This document shows, one piece after another, positions 1 through 10,041 of a DNA stretch of 64,000 nucleotides. The notes beneath the pieces were generated by a model that made no database searches, was not told the DNA's origin, and saw nothing but the letters and a program-made list of their open reading frames with translations. The number at the start of each line of letters is the position of its first letter. Positions within the stretch are counted from its first letter, which is position 1. The stretch spans positions 1,407,390 to 1,471,389 of the forward strand of contig AP021857.1 of assembly GCA_017347485.1 (NCBI GenBank). Reading direction: 5' to 3'. Position numbers and translations under genes: made by a program. Source of the stretch: Candidatus Desulfobacillus denitrificans (lineage in GTDB: Bacteria > Pseudomonadota > Gammaproteobacteria > Burkholderiales > Rhodocyclaceae).

Positions 1-434
1 ACGCCGATGAGGGCGATGCCGTCGGCGATGCAGTGGTGGATGCGCACCACCAGCGCCGAGCCGCCGCCGTAGTTGTCGACGAGGTGGTAGCTCCACAGCG
101 GGCGGTTCGGATCGAGCGGCGTGGAGATCAGATCGGCCGCCATCTTCTGCAATTCGTCCTTGTGCCCGCCGGCGGGCAGGGCGGCGTGGTGCAGGTGGCG
201 GTCGAGGTCGAAGTCGGGGTCGTCCGCCCAGTGGGCGGCGCCCGTGGCGTCGTACTCGACCCTTTGCCGGAAGCGGCGGTAGGGCAGCAGGCGCGCTTCC
301 AGCGTGCGCCGCAGGCGGGCGTAGTCCATCGGGCCGTCGAAGATCATGACGCCGACGATCATCATCAGGTTCGTCGGCCGGTCCATGCGCAGCCAGGCGG
401 TATCGACGGGGGAGATGCGCTCGCGCTTGCTCAT
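1..434 (-). CDS. Wax ester synthase/diacylglycerol acyltransferase (WS/DGAT), N-terminal part
   Basis: Partial gene: the ATG is at 434 and the reading frame runs off the left window edge after 144 codons. The translation begins MSKRERISPVDTAWLRM, typical of bacterial WS/DGAT proteins, and holds the acyltransferase motif HHxxxDG as HHCIADG at residues 133-139, the second His being the catalytic base in this family. These enzymes transfer acyl groups from acyl-CoA to fatty alcohols or diacylglycerol to make neutral storage lipids at the inner membrane. An acyl-CoA-binding protein and a PHA-system protein lie about 5 kb away, which fits a storage-lipid theme. The C-terminal half cannot be seen, so substrate preference is unknown. 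Confidence in the family is high. Confidence 0.88.
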   Translation of the reverse strand, partial: MSKRERISPVDTAWLRMDRPTNLMMIVGVMIFDGPMDYARLRRTLEARLLPYRRFRQRVEYDATGAAHWADDPDFDLDRHLHHAALPAGGHKDELQKMAADLISTPLDPNRPLWSYHLVDNYGGGSALVVRIHHCIADGIALIG

Positions 435-543
435 GGGGCCTGGGTTCGCTCGGGAAGTCGGGACGGCTCGCTTATAATACCGGAGCTTGGCGGCGGAAGT
501 GGGCTGCCGAATATGGACCGGTTTCCTTACCGGATAGCGGCCT

Positions 544-2940
544 CTACTTCGGTAGCTGATAGTCCCTTTCCCGAAACAGGCGCAAACAGGCCTCTGCAAT
601 TAGAGGATTGTAGAATTTGCCGCTGTTGCGCTCGATTTCTTCCAGCGCCTTGTCGATGCCCAGCGCTGGCCGGTAGGGCCGGTGCGAGGCCATCGATTCG
701 ACGACGTCGGCGACGGCGAGAATGCGCGCCTCCAGGATGATCTCGTCGCCCTTCAGGTGCTGCGGGTAGCCGCTGCCATCGAGGCGCTCGTGATGCTGCA
801 GGATCGTCTGGGGCAGCGGCCAGGGAAATTCAACGCCCTTGAGGATGTCGTAGCCGCTGCGTGCGTGGGTCTTGATGATTTCGAATTCGATGTCGGTGAG
901 GCGGCCGGGCTTGCTGAGGATTTCCGCCGGCACGCTGATCTTGCCGATATCATGCACGTAGCCGGTCATGCGCAAGCCGGTCACGGATTCCTCGGGCAGG
1001 TTCAGCTCGGCGCCGATCGCGGCGGCCAGTTCGCCGACGCGTCGTTCGTGGCCGGACGTGTAGGGGTCACGCAGTTCGACCATAGCGGACACGGCTTCGA
1101 CCGTGGCCATCATGGCCTGTTCGAGTCGGCGCGTGTAACGCTCGATTGCTTCCTGCGCCTTCTTGCGTTCGCCGATGTCCTGCGCCACGCCGAGGATTAG
1201 GGGTCGGTTGTCGAGGATCACGCGGATGGCGCGCGCCCCGATATCGACCGGATCGCCCTGCTTGCCCAACCCGATGAAGTTGCGCTCCGCGGAGGGCAAT
1301 TCGCCGGAGATCACCATGCGCATCATCTCGGCAACGCCGTCACGGTCTTCTTCGCCAATCAGCGGCAGCACTTCATGGCCATCCAATTCGCCCGGAGCGT
1401 AGCCCAGAATCTCGCAGGCGCGCGGATTGGCGAAAACGAAGCGGCCATTGTCTATCATGAAGATCGCCGCGATGTTCTGCTCGACAACACTGCGGAACAG
1501 CCTTTCGTTCTCGCGTACCGCGGCCTCGGCCTGTGCGCGTAGCGCCTCGCGGTCAAAGTTCTCGATGGCGAAGGAGATATCGTTGGCCATCTCCTTGAGC
1601 AGGGCGCAGGCCGGCGCATCGAAGATGTTGGTTCGCTCGGCATACAGGCTGAGCGCTCCTACAACCAGGTTGCGGCGCATGAGCGGGAGCGCGGCCGAAG
1701 CGCGGATGCCGAATTGCTGCGCCAGTTCGTGCCAGGGTGTCGTGGCCGGATCGGCGGTGAAATCCTGGCAGAAATAGGGATGTCCCTCGCGCAGGGCGAT
1801 CGCTGTCGGCCCGCGCCCCCCCGCAAGGGACGGGTCCAGGCTTACCTGCAAGCCATGGATATAGTCGTCGAGGCGGCCGGCGCTTTTTTCCAGGACGAGG
1901 GTGCGGGTTTCTTCGTCGATGAGACCTATCCAGGCACCAATGTAGCCGCCGGTCTCCACGCAAATGTGGCAAATCCGTTCGAACAGCGCGTCGCGGGTGC
2001 CGATGCGTACAATCGCTTCGTTGGTCTGGCTCAGGGTGGCATAGGCCGTATTCATGCGGCGAATCTGAATTTCCGTCTCGTGCTGGTCCTCCAGCACGCC
2101 AAGGAGAGCGGCGCGCGCCCGCTCGTTCTCGCTCACACGCCGTATCAGTTCGGCTTCCATTTCCTTGCGCGCAGTGATGTCGCGGATGATGGCGGTGAAT
2201 TGCGCGCGGCCGGCGACGGTCGAGGCCGACAAGGCCAGTTCCAGCGGGAAGGCGCTGCCGTCCTTCCTGATGCCGGATCTCTCGATGACTTGGCCGATCA
2301 TGGTGGACCGCCCTGTTTCCAGGTAGCGCCGAACCCCCGCCAGGTGGGCGGCGTGGTGCTCGGGAGGGATCAGCAGGGTCACCGGCTTTCCGACTGCCTC
2401 GCCGGGAGCATGACCGAAGACGGCTTCCGCCCCGCGGCTGAAGAACACGATGCGGCCATCCTCATCCACGGCGACGATGGCGTCGGTGGCGGAATCGGCC
2501 ATTGAACGGAAACGTTCCTCGCTTTCGCGCAGGGCGACTTCGGTGTGCCGCCGCTCCATGCGCACGCGCGCATCGGCCAGTTCGCGCGTCACCGCCGGGC
2601 CGAGACGCGACAGCCCGGATTTCATGAGGCAATCGTGTGCGCCTCTGCGCATCAATTCGATGGCGACCTCTTCTTCGATGACGCCGGATACAATGATGAA
2701 GGGAAGATCGAGACCGCTTTCCTGAAGCAATGCCAGCGCCTTGCCGGCGCCGAAACCGGGCAGGCGGAAGTCGGACAGCACCGCGTCCCAGCGCTGCTCG
2801 CGCAGCGCGGCAGACATCTCCGCCGCACTCTCGACGCGCCGGTGCGACACCTCGAAGCCGGCTCGCTGCAACTGCCGGACGATCAAGTCCGCATCGCTGG
2901 CGGAATCCTCCACCAAGAGGACGGAGATCGGCACGTTCAT
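544..2940 (-). CDS. Response regulator with PAS, GAF, PAS and HD-GYP domains (cyclic-di-GMP phosphodiesterase)
   Basis: Protein of 798 aa starting MNVPISVLLVEDSASDADL. Domains in order: receiver (1-120, acidic pair ED and LSDFRLPGFG phosphoacceptor region), PAS (about 140-260), coiled linker, GAF (about 305-455), PAS (about 475-590) and HD-GYP (about 600-798). The HD-GYP domain has the metal-binding HD in GYVHDIGK (near 663) and the signature HHERLDGSGYP (near 716), so catalytic residues look intact; the family hydrolyses cyclic di-GMP. The frame extends upstream to 3159 without a stop, but ATG 2940 has a GAGAG-type ribosome site and starts exactly at the receiver domain. It lies 181 bases downstream of a membrane Cache-PAS protein on the same strand, which may provide its input. 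Confidence 0.88.
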   Translation of the reverse strand: MNVPISVLLVEDSASDADLIVRQLQRAGFEVSHRRVESAAEMSAALREQRWDAVLSDFRLPGFGAGKALALLQESGLDLPFIIVSGVIEEEVAIELMRRGAHDCLMKSGLSRLGPAVTRELADARVRMERRHTEVALRESEERFRSMADSATDAIVAVDEDGRIVFFSRGAEAVFGHAPGEAVGKPVTLLIPPEHHAAHLAGVRRYLETGRSTMIGQVIERSGIRKDGSAFPLELALSASTVAGRAQFTAIIRDITARKEMEAELIRRVSENERARAALLGVLEDQHETEIQIRRMNTAYATLSQTNEAIVRIGTRDALFERICHICVETGGYIGAWIGLIDEETRTLVLEKSAGRLDDYIHGLQVSLDPSLAGGRGPTAIALREGHPYFCQDFTADPATTPWHELAQQFGIRASAALPLMRRNLVVGALSLYAERTNIFDAPACALLKEMANDISFAIENFDREALRAQAEAAVRENERLFRSVVEQNIAAIFMIDNGRFVFANPRACEILGYAPGELDGHEVLPLIGEEDRDGVAEMMRMVISGELPSAERNFIGLGKQGDPVDIGARAIRVILDNRPLILGVAQDIGERKKAQEAIERYTRRLEQAMMATVEAVSAMVELRDPYTSGHERRVGELAAAIGAELNLPEESVTGLRMTGYVHDIGKISVPAEILSKPGRLTDIEFEIIKTHARSGYDILKGVEFPWPLPQTILQHHERLDGSGYPQHLKGDEIILEARILAVADVVESMASHRPYRPALGIDKALEEIERNSGKFYNPLIAEACLRLFRERDYQLPK

Positions 2941-3121
2941 GCGGGCTCTCGACGGCGGCTGGTTGATCGAGAGGCGGTACAGCACAAGCTGGCGAACGAC
3001 ATCGAGGAGTTTTGCGCGACCGGCGCGCGGGCAATCGAGCGCCATCTGCCGTTCATGGCAACGATCGATTCGCCACAAATGCCGTTCTGGAAAAATGTTC
3101 GGTGCGACAGCATGGCCTGCT

Positions 3122-4909
3122 TCACGTATCGGATGGCGCGGCCGGTTTGGATTCGGCACCGACGGAGGTGTAGCGCGGCGGCTCGCCGAGCCTTTGCAGC
3201 AAGCCGTTGACCTCGGTCTTCAGTTCGCCGACGCGATCTTCGCGGTCGAGCGTGACTTCGTACCAGCGCCGCAGGTCGTCTAACTGCTGCCGGATGGTTG
3301 TCTCGATGCGCTTGCGCTCAGCGATATTGCGAACGAAACTCTGCCATAAGCGCTGCCCGGCGACCTCGATCACGCGCGTGCTGACTTCCACCGGAAAGAC
3401 GCTCCCGTCCTTTCCTTGATGGAGCGTCTCGAACTGGTTCCCCTCGGGTCTTTCGGCATCGCGGTAATCGCGCTCGAACGTGGCGCGCGTTTCCGGCGCG
3501 CGCAGGTCGCGCATGTTCAGGAGGCGAATTTCCGCATCGCTGTAACCGTAACTGGACATGGCGACCCGGTTGGCTTCCATCACCCTGCCGCTGGCATCGA
3601 GCAAGAAGATGCTGTCGCGGGCGTTCTGGAATAGCGCCACGTATCTTCGAGACAGCGCTTCGTGTTCCGCCAGTTCCTGATCCTGCCTCTTGGCAAAGTC
3701 GGTCTGGCGACGACGCCAGACAAGCGCGACCATCAGACCCGCGATGCCGATTGCCAGCAATATCGCGAGGAGGATCAGTTGCGATTGCTGCCTGAGAGGA
3801 TGCATGACCTCTTCCGTATCCGTCTTGGCAACGATGCGCCAGTCGGTGCCGGCGACCGGCCGGAAGGCCGCGAGGGCGGCCGTGCCCCGGTAATCCACTC
3901 CTTCGAATACGCCTTCGCCGTTCAGCACGGCCTGAACGGCCGGCAGGCTCTTCTCCGAGAGCGACCGGCGCAGGCCGAGTGGCCTGGCATCGCTATGGCG
4001 CAGCGGTGTCATGAAGACGACCTCCTCACCTTCGCGGCGCACCAGCAGTGTCTCGGAGGATTCGCTCGGGATGGGCCATTCCCGCGCCATCCCGAACAGG
4101 GATTGGCGCGGGTCGACGCTCAGGGCGAGAACGCCGACGACGCGGCTGCCCTCCGTGTCTGCCACGATCGGCGCGAGAAAAGCGATGTGGAGCGGAATCT
4201 TCGACTTCTTTTCATGCATGGCATGCATGTCGAAGAGCCGGAATGTGCCGGCCGAGGCCGCCGCGGCAATGGCTCTGCGGTGAAACTCGTCGATGAACAG
4301 CTCCGTTCCCGCTCTGGCCAGGGGGTGTCCGTCGGGCGTGTAAAGGCCGATCTCGGTCCAGCGGCCGGATTTGAGCAGGCTTTCGAAATGCAGTCGCAGC
4401 TCGCGAAGTTGTTCATCGTCATTCCGGTCGGCATGCCGCACCGCTGCCGCCAGCACAGACGGATCGCTGGCCAGTTGCTCCGCCAACTGGCGATGCCAAT
4501 CGATCCAGCGTTCGATCTGGTTTGCCTTCAATTTGGCGATGGCGACCTGCTGCTTGTACTGGTGCGCCTTGAAAACCGACGTCTGGTACCGGTGAACCAA
4601 TGTCCCGAAGGCGACAATGACGATCGTCAGGGTGAAAAAAGTCAGTGCCAGCAGGACGCCAGGAAGACGCCCCGAATGAGTCCTGGGACGCGGATCCGCC
4701 ATGGACTGGGGGATGCTGAGCAAGGAGAACAGGGCCAGGCCGGTGACGAGCACGAAGGCCGCGCCCTTCCAGGCCTGAATGTTGACGAGGGTTGCCTGGT
4801 CCGCGGCAAGATAGGCCACCAGTCCGTCCGACGTGAATATCCAGAGGACGGCGACAGTGATATAGCCCAGCGCGATCCTGGCCGGGCGGGACAGCCGAAC
4901 TTTATGCAT
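3122..4909 (-). CDS. Membrane Cache-PAS sensor protein without an output domain
   Basis: About 595 aa. Hydrophobic segments near the N-terminus (ARIALGYITVAVLWIFT, GAAFVLVTGLALFSLLSI, then VLLALTFFTLTIVIVAF) are followed by an extracytoplasmic region of about 270 residues resembling a double-Cache sensor, another membrane segment (LILLAILLAIGIAGLMVALVW), a PAS domain (FQNARDSIFLLDASGRV onward) and a short coiled tail (RRWYEVTLDREDRVGELK). No kinase, GGDEF, EAL or HD-GYP domain follows. In hybrid sensors that I know this type of tail usually precedes another signalling module, so this may be the sensing half of a pair with the downstream receiver-HD-GYP gene. The frame could also start at TTG 4981; ATG 4909 was preferred because it directly precedes the basic and first membrane segment, though its ribosome site is weak. 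Confidence 0.75.
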   Translation of the reverse strand: MHKVRLSRPARIALGYITVAVLWIFTSDGLVAYLAADQATLVNIQAWKGAAFVLVTGLALFSLLSIPQSMADPRPRTHSGRLPGVLLALTFFTLTIVIVAFGTLVHRYQTSVFKAHQYKQQVAIAKLKANQIERWIDWHRQLAEQLASDPSVLAAAVRHADRNDDEQLRELRLHFESLLKSGRWTEIGLYTPDGHPLARAGTELFIDEFHRRAIAAAASAGTFRLFDMHAMHEKKSKIPLHIAFLAPIVADTEGSRVVGVLALSVDPRQSLFGMAREWPIPSESSETLLVRREGEEVVFMTPLRHSDARPLGLRRSLSEKSLPAVQAVLNGEGVFEGVDYRGTAALAAFRPVAGTDWRIVAKTDTEEVMHPLRQQSQLILLAILLAIGIAGLMVALVWRRRQTDFAKRQDQELAEHEALSRRYVALFQNARDSIFLLDASGRVMEANRVAMSSYGYSDAEIRLLNMRDLRAPETRATFERDYRDAERPEGNQFETLHQGKDGSVFPVEVSTRVIEVAGQRLWQSFVRNIAERKRIETTIRQQLDDLRRWYEVTLDREDRVGELKTEVNGLLQRLGEPPRYTSVGAESKPAAPSDT

Positions 4910-4981
4910 TATTTCATGCCTGAGCCTGCGGCCAAGGGCGGTCAAGGTCGTTTTGGATAGCGGCGACGTGACGCTCCGCAA

Positions 4982-5126
4982 AGCCTATGTTATTTTTATA
5001 GCATAGTTAGAATAAAAAGAAAGGTGAGCGAGAACAGGACAACCGCATGGTGGCGAGCCGGCGACCCCGTCAGAGGAGTGCCTGACGTTCCAAACTGTTT
5101 TGGACAAGAGCGAGGAGAGAACAAGC
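4982..5126. promoter_or_regulatory. AT-rich divergent intergenic region
   Basis: This gap separates the Cache-PAS gene (minus) and the acyl-CoA-binding protein gene (plus). Around 4986-5022 it is much richer in A and T than its surroundings (runs such as TTATTTTTATAG and AATAAAAAG), so promoters for one or both genes probably lie here. No convincing -35/-10 pair was identified. A clear GAGGAGAG ribosome site at 5112-5119 serves the plus-strand gene. Confidence 0.35.
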
Positions 5127-5384
5127 ATGGCAGACCTGAAGGCAAGCTTCGAGGCGGCGGTGGCGGCCTCGAAAACGCTGAGTGAACGACCGGACAACCA
5201 GACCCTGCTGCAGCTCTACGCCCTCTACAAGCAGGCCACCGCCGGCGACGTCGAGGGCAAGCGGCCGGGCTTCAGCGACATGATCGGGCGCGCCAAATAC
5301 GACGCCTGGGCGGCGCTGAAGGGCTCCGCCAGCGGGGACGCCATGCAGCGCTACATCGACCTGGTCGAATCCCTCAAGGGGTAG
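5127..5384 (+). CDS. Acyl-CoA-binding protein
   Basis: An 85-aa protein with the whole ACBP fold sequence: MADLKASFEAAVAASKTL, then LLQLYALYKQATAGDV, GKRPGFSDMIGRAKYDAW and a final helix. The YKQAT and KYDAW stretches match the conserved acyl-CoA-binding residues (Tyr, Lys and the K-x-D-A-W block). ACBPs bind long-chain acyl-CoA esters in the cytosol and buffer or deliver them; they are common in eukaryotes and patchily distributed in bacteria. ATG 5127 follows the ribosome site GAGGAGAG by 7 bases. A convergent PHA-system gene abuts its stop codon, and a WS/DGAT lies upstream, which suggests a role in lipid storage or acyl-CoA handling (inference). Confidence 0.93.
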   Translation: MADLKASFEAAVAASKTLSERPDNQTLLQLYALYKQATAGDVEGKRPGFSDMIGRAKYDAWAALKGSASGDAMQRYIDLVESLKG

Positions 5385-5681
5385 TCACACGCTCGGGCCG
5401 GCATCCGGCCCGAAGTTCTCGTCGAAGAAGCGGTGGATTTCCGACTCGACGCGCGGCCGGATCGCCATGAGCAGGAAGCCCAGCCGGACGCGGATGTGCA
5501 CCTCCCGCTTCTCCACGATCAGCTCCCCGCTGACGCCGCTGCGCCTGAAAACCAGCACGTTGTCGTCCCACTCGTAGGCCAGGTCGAACTCCTCCTCGAG
5601 CTGGCAGGCGATCTTCTCGGCGGCCTGGCGGGCGCCCTTGGCGGTCAGGGTGTGGCTGCGGCGGATCTGGATGTCGCTCAT
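5385..5681 (-). CDS. Polyhydroxyalkanoic acid system family protein
   Basis: A 98-aa protein, MSDIQIRRSHTLTAKGARQ onward, with a basic N-terminal helix that includes AKGARQAAEKIACQLEEEF and a beta-rich second half (YEWDDNVLVFRRSGVSGEL, VEKREVHIRVRLGFLL). This pattern matches the small PHA-granule-region family (often annotated as polyhydroxyalkanoic acid system protein), found near PHA genes in proteobacteria; molecular function is not established. It is convergent with the acyl-CoA-binding protein gene with no gap between stop codons. No PHA synthase is in the window, so the link to storage granules rests on family resemblance alone. Confidence 0.8.
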   Translation of the reverse strand: MSDIQIRRSHTLTAKGARQAAEKIACQLEEEFDLAYEWDDNVLVFRRSGVSGELIVEKREVHIRVRLGFLLMAIRPRVESEIHRFFDENFGPDAGPSV

Positions 5682-5821
5682 CGGCGTATTACGGCGGGCG
5701 GGACGGATCCGAAATTGTATGCGAGAGCCGCACTTTCGTCAGCGAGCGTGAGATTTTGCATAGGGCGGTTTCCCGCGCGAGTTTAAGATAGGCATTCGAG
5801 AAGTCCCCGATCCTGACTTTC

Positions 5822-8800
5822 ATGTTCAGCATCCCGATCCAGACGGCCATCGTCAATTCCATCGTCGGCAACCTCGTGCTGGCCGGCATCTTCCTTTACC
5901 TGTGGCGGCTCGAGCGGGGCGAAGGCGCCCTCGGCTTCTGGGCGATGGCCTATGCCGCCAGCGCCTGCCGCGTGGCCTTCCGCCTCGTCGGCCTCGAGGG
6001 TTACGCCTGGGCGATCTACGGCGAGGCCGTCTTTGGCACGGCGGCGGTGGTCCTGCTCTGGATGGGCACGCGGGTGTTCGTCGGCAAGCCTTTCGCGTCG
6101 CCGTGGAAGGCCGGGCTTGCGGCCGCGGCGGGAATGGGCGGCGTGTCGGTCCTGGCCGCGCTGGGGATCGTGCCCCTCGTGGTTCCCTATCTGATCGGCG
6201 GCGCGGTCTTCTTCATGGTCGGCCGGCGCTGCTCCTGCGCGGGCGCGAGCACCCCGGGGTCGGCTACAGCCTGAGCGGCTTTCTCTTCGCCCTCTATGGT
6301 GGCTATGTCTTCGTCTTTTCCGAGCTGGCCGCATCCGCCGCCGACGCGCGCTCCTACGTCTTCGGGCCGATCATCAACCTGGCGATCGGCATGGTCCTGC
6401 TGGTGGTCGCCCAGCGCAAGCAGCAGTTTGCCGCCAGGGCGCTCGGCGAGGCGCTGCAGCGCGAGGCGGCCGGCCGCCGCAGCGCGGAGGACGTCGTGCT
6501 GCAGAGCGAGCAGCGCTACCGGGCCATCATCGACACCACCCGCAGCCTGATCGGCCTGCTGCAGCCGGACGGCACCCTGATCGACATCAACCGCACGGCG
6601 CTGGAGCAGGCCGGCGCGCAGCGCCAGGAGGTGATCGGCAAGCCGTTCTGGGAGACGCCGTGGTGGACGCACGACGCCGAGCAGCAGCAGCGGCTGCGCC
6701 AGGCCATCCGCCGGGTGGCGGCGGGAGGACACGATCGCTTCGAGGCCACTTATCCGGCCGCCGACGGCGGCCTCGGCTACTTCAATTTCTTTCTGACGCC
6801 GATACGCGACGCCGCCGGCCAGGTGGCCTTCCTGGTGCCGGAGGCGCACGACATCAGTGCCCGCCGGCACATCGAGCAGACCCTGCACATGGCCGAGCAG
6901 CGTTTCCGTGCCATCAGCGAGGGTTCCATGCTGGGGGTGTTCGCCACCGACGAGCGGGCCAACGGCTCCTATTTTTCGCGCCGCGCCACGGACATCACCG
7001 GCATCAGCGAGGCGGAGGTCATTGCCGGCCGGACCCTCGATCACGTGCACGCCGAAGACAAGGCGCAGCATCGGGCGCAATGGCGTGCGGCGATTCACGA
7101 GCGCAAGCCTTTCGTCGGCGAGTTCCGTTTCATCCGCCGGGACGGCAGCATCACCTGGTGCCGCATCCATGCCGCGCCGATCATGGAGGAGGATATCCTG
7201 CTGGGCTTCGTCGGCACGGTCGAGGACATCAACGCGCGCAAGGCGGCGGAGCGGGCCCTGCGCGACAGCGAGGAGCGGTTTTCCAGCTTTTTCGCCCTGT
7301 CGCCCGAACCGTTCGCCGTGGCGCGTTATCCGGCCGGTGAATACATACAGGTCAACGATGCCTGGGAGCGCACCTTCGGCTATCGCCAGGAGGAGGTGGT
7401 CGGACGCAGCGCCCTGGACCTCGGCCTGTGGGAGAAGCCCGAGGATCGCAGCAAGATCTACGAGGACATCGTGCGCCGCAACCAGGTGCGCAGCGGCGAG
7501 ATCCGCATGCGCAACAAGAGCGGCGCGGAGATCCTCGTGCAGATTTCCGCGCGCGTCGTCGCGGTGGGGCAGAGCAAGTACATTCTGTGGGGCACCCACG
7601 ACGTCACCGAGCGCCGGCGCATGGAGCAGGCGCTGCGGCTCAGCGAGGAGCGCGTCTCGCGGGTGTTCTACCTGCTGCCGGACCTGGTGACGATCAGCAG
7701 CCTGGACGAGGGGCGCTTCGTCGACATGAACCACCACTGGGAGCCCATGATGGGCTATAGCCGCGAGGAGGCGCTCGGCAGGCCGACCGCCGACCTGGGC
7801 ATCTGGGTGCATCCGGAGCAGCGCCGCAGGCTCATTGCCGACATCCTGCGCGACGGCGTCGTGCGCAACCGGGAAATTACCACCCGGCGCAAGGACGGCC
7901 GCGAAATCATCTGCGAGACCTCCGGCAGCACCTTCGACTGGCAGGGCCAGCGCCTGCTGCTGCTGGTGACGCGCGACGTGACGGCGCAGCGGCTGATCGA
8001 GCAGGCGCGCATCGCGGCGGAGCGGAACCTGCGCGAGAGCGAGGAGAAATTTTCCAAGTTCTTCGCCCTCGGCCCGGAGCCGTTGGCGGTGGTGCGCTAC
8101 GAGGACGCGACCTACGTGGACGTCAACGAAGCCTGGCTGAGGAAGTTCGGCTATCGCCGCGAGGAGGTCGTCGGCCGGACGCCGCAGCAGCTGGATTTCT
8201 GGGTGGATTTCGAGGAAAGGCGCAAGGCGATCGAGGCGCTCGAGGAAGGGGGCGGGATAAAGGGGCTCGAAGCCTGGTACCGGACCCGGGAGGGAAAACA
8301 CATCCTCGCCGACGTCTCGGCCACGGTCTTCGAACTGTCCGGCCAGCGCCATGTCCTGTGGGATCTGCATGACATCACGGAAAAGCGGCAGGCCGAGGCC
8401 ATGCTGCGCCAGTCCGAGGAGATGTTCTCCACCATCTTCCACGAGCTGCCTGCCGCCGTGGCGGTGACGACGGCCACGGATGGCCGCTTCATCGACGTGA
8501 ATCCGGCCTGGCTGGACCTGTTCGGCTATGCGCGCGACGAGGTGATCGGCCGGACCAGCCGGGAGATCGATTTATGGGTCGATTACCGGGATCGCGACAG
8601 GCTGTTTCAGCATGTCAGGCAGAACCGGCTGTTCCAGCGACGGGAAATCGCTTTTCGCGCCAAGGACGGCCGTGCCATGCTGACCGAGTTCTCGGGCCGT
8701 GTCTTCAGCATCGGCGGCGAGGAAGCCCTTATCGCGGCAACGCTGGACATCACGGAACGCAAGCGCATCGAGGAGGCGCTGCGCGAGAGCGAGGAAAAGT

Positions 8801-10041
8801 TCTCGACGATCTTCCACCGCTCGCCGGTGGCGCTCGGCGTCACCTCCATTCCCGAGGGGCAGTACCTCGATGTCAACGCGGCCTGGGAAGTGCAATTCGG
8901 CTTCGACCGCGGGCAGATGCTCGGCCGGACCAGCCTCGACATCGGGCTGTGGGCGGATGCCGAGGAGCGGCGCAGACTGTTCGAGGATCTCGAGAAGGCG
9001 ACCCATATCCAGAACCGCGAAGTGCATTTCATGCGCGGAGATGGCGCGCCGATCCTCTGCGAGCTGTCCGGCCAGGTCTTCGTCCTGAACAACCGGAAGG
9101 CATTCCTGTGGGGCGCCCACGACGTCACCGAGCATCGTCGCGCACAGCGCGAAATCGAGGAGCTCAACCTGCGGCTGGAGGCCCGCGTCCGCGAGCGGAC
9201 CGTCAGGCTGGAAAAGGCGAATGCCGAGCTGGAAGAGGCGCTGGAGAGCCTCAAGCTCGCCCAGGACGAGCTGGTTCATGCTGAAAAGCTGGCCGCGCTC
9301 GGATCGCTGGTGGCCGGCGTCGCGCATGAACTGAACACCCCCATCGGCAACAGCGTGACCGTCGCCAGCACGCTGCAGGACAAGACGCGCGAATTCGAGG
9401 CCGTCGTAGCCTCGGGCCAGGTCCGGCGCTCGAGCCTCGACGGCTACATGGAGGGGGCTCGGACGGCATGCGACCTGCTCCTGCGCAGCCTGTCCCAGGC
9501 CAGCGAACTGGTCGGCAGCTTCAAGCAGGTGGCCGTGGACCAGACCAGCGCCCAGCGGCGCCGCTTCGACCTGCGGATGGTCGTCGAGGAGGTGGCGGCC
9601 ACCCTGGCCCCCATGCTCAAGAAAACGCCATTCAAGCTCGATCTGGATCTGGCCGATAAGCTGTCAATGGACAGCTATCCGGGTTCACTAGGCCAGGTGA
9701 TAACGAATCTTGTTACCAACTCGCTTGCCCATGCCTTCGAAGGCCGCAAGCAGGGCGTCATGCGTCTGCGGACCTGGCGGCGAGGCCCGCGGCAGGTGGG
9801 CATCGAATTCCTGGACGACGGCGTAGGCATACCCGAGCAGGATCTGAAGCGCGTGTTCGATCCCTTTTTTACGACCAAGCTGGGTCGCGGCGGCAGCGGC
9901 CTCGGCCTGCACATCGTCTATAACCTGGTCACGCGGGTGCTCGGCGGCAGGGTCGCGGTGTCGAGCCAGCCCGAATCGGGAACCCGCTTCGAGTTCGTCC
10001 TGCCCATCAAGGCACCGGAAAGCGGGGGGCGCGAGGCATGA
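5822..10041 (+). CDS. Seven-transmembrane, seven-PAS sensor histidine kinase, interrupted by an apparent frameshift
   Basis: The N-terminus (MFSIPIQTAIVNSIVGN) is read in one frame up to about 6226, where it passes into another frame; adding one G within GGCCGGCGCTG restores a continuous protein of about 1406 aa. Both sides encode membrane helices, together about seven, with AIGMVLLVVAQRK as the last. Seven PAS domains follow, starting near 6505, 6893, 7267, 7642, 8038, 8416 and 8789, so nearly periodic at about 125 residues; several share the motif SEExFSxxF. The kinase core has H-box VAHELNTPIGN (His codon 9325) and ATP-binding motifs DGVGIP and GGSGLGLHIVYNLV. It overlaps the REC-GGDEF-EAL gene by ATGA, its probable partner. 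The frameshift could be a sequencing or assembly error or a real mutation. Confidence 0.85.

Noticed and set aside
473..478. TATAAT on the plus strand as a promoter
   Set aside because: No plus-strand gene lies downstream; the nearest gene (minus, 434) would not use it in that orientation, and no -35 was found.
6211..6240. Programmed frameshift in the seven-PAS kinase
   Set aside because: No slippery heptamer or stimulatory structure is obvious; a single-base indel is the simpler explanation.
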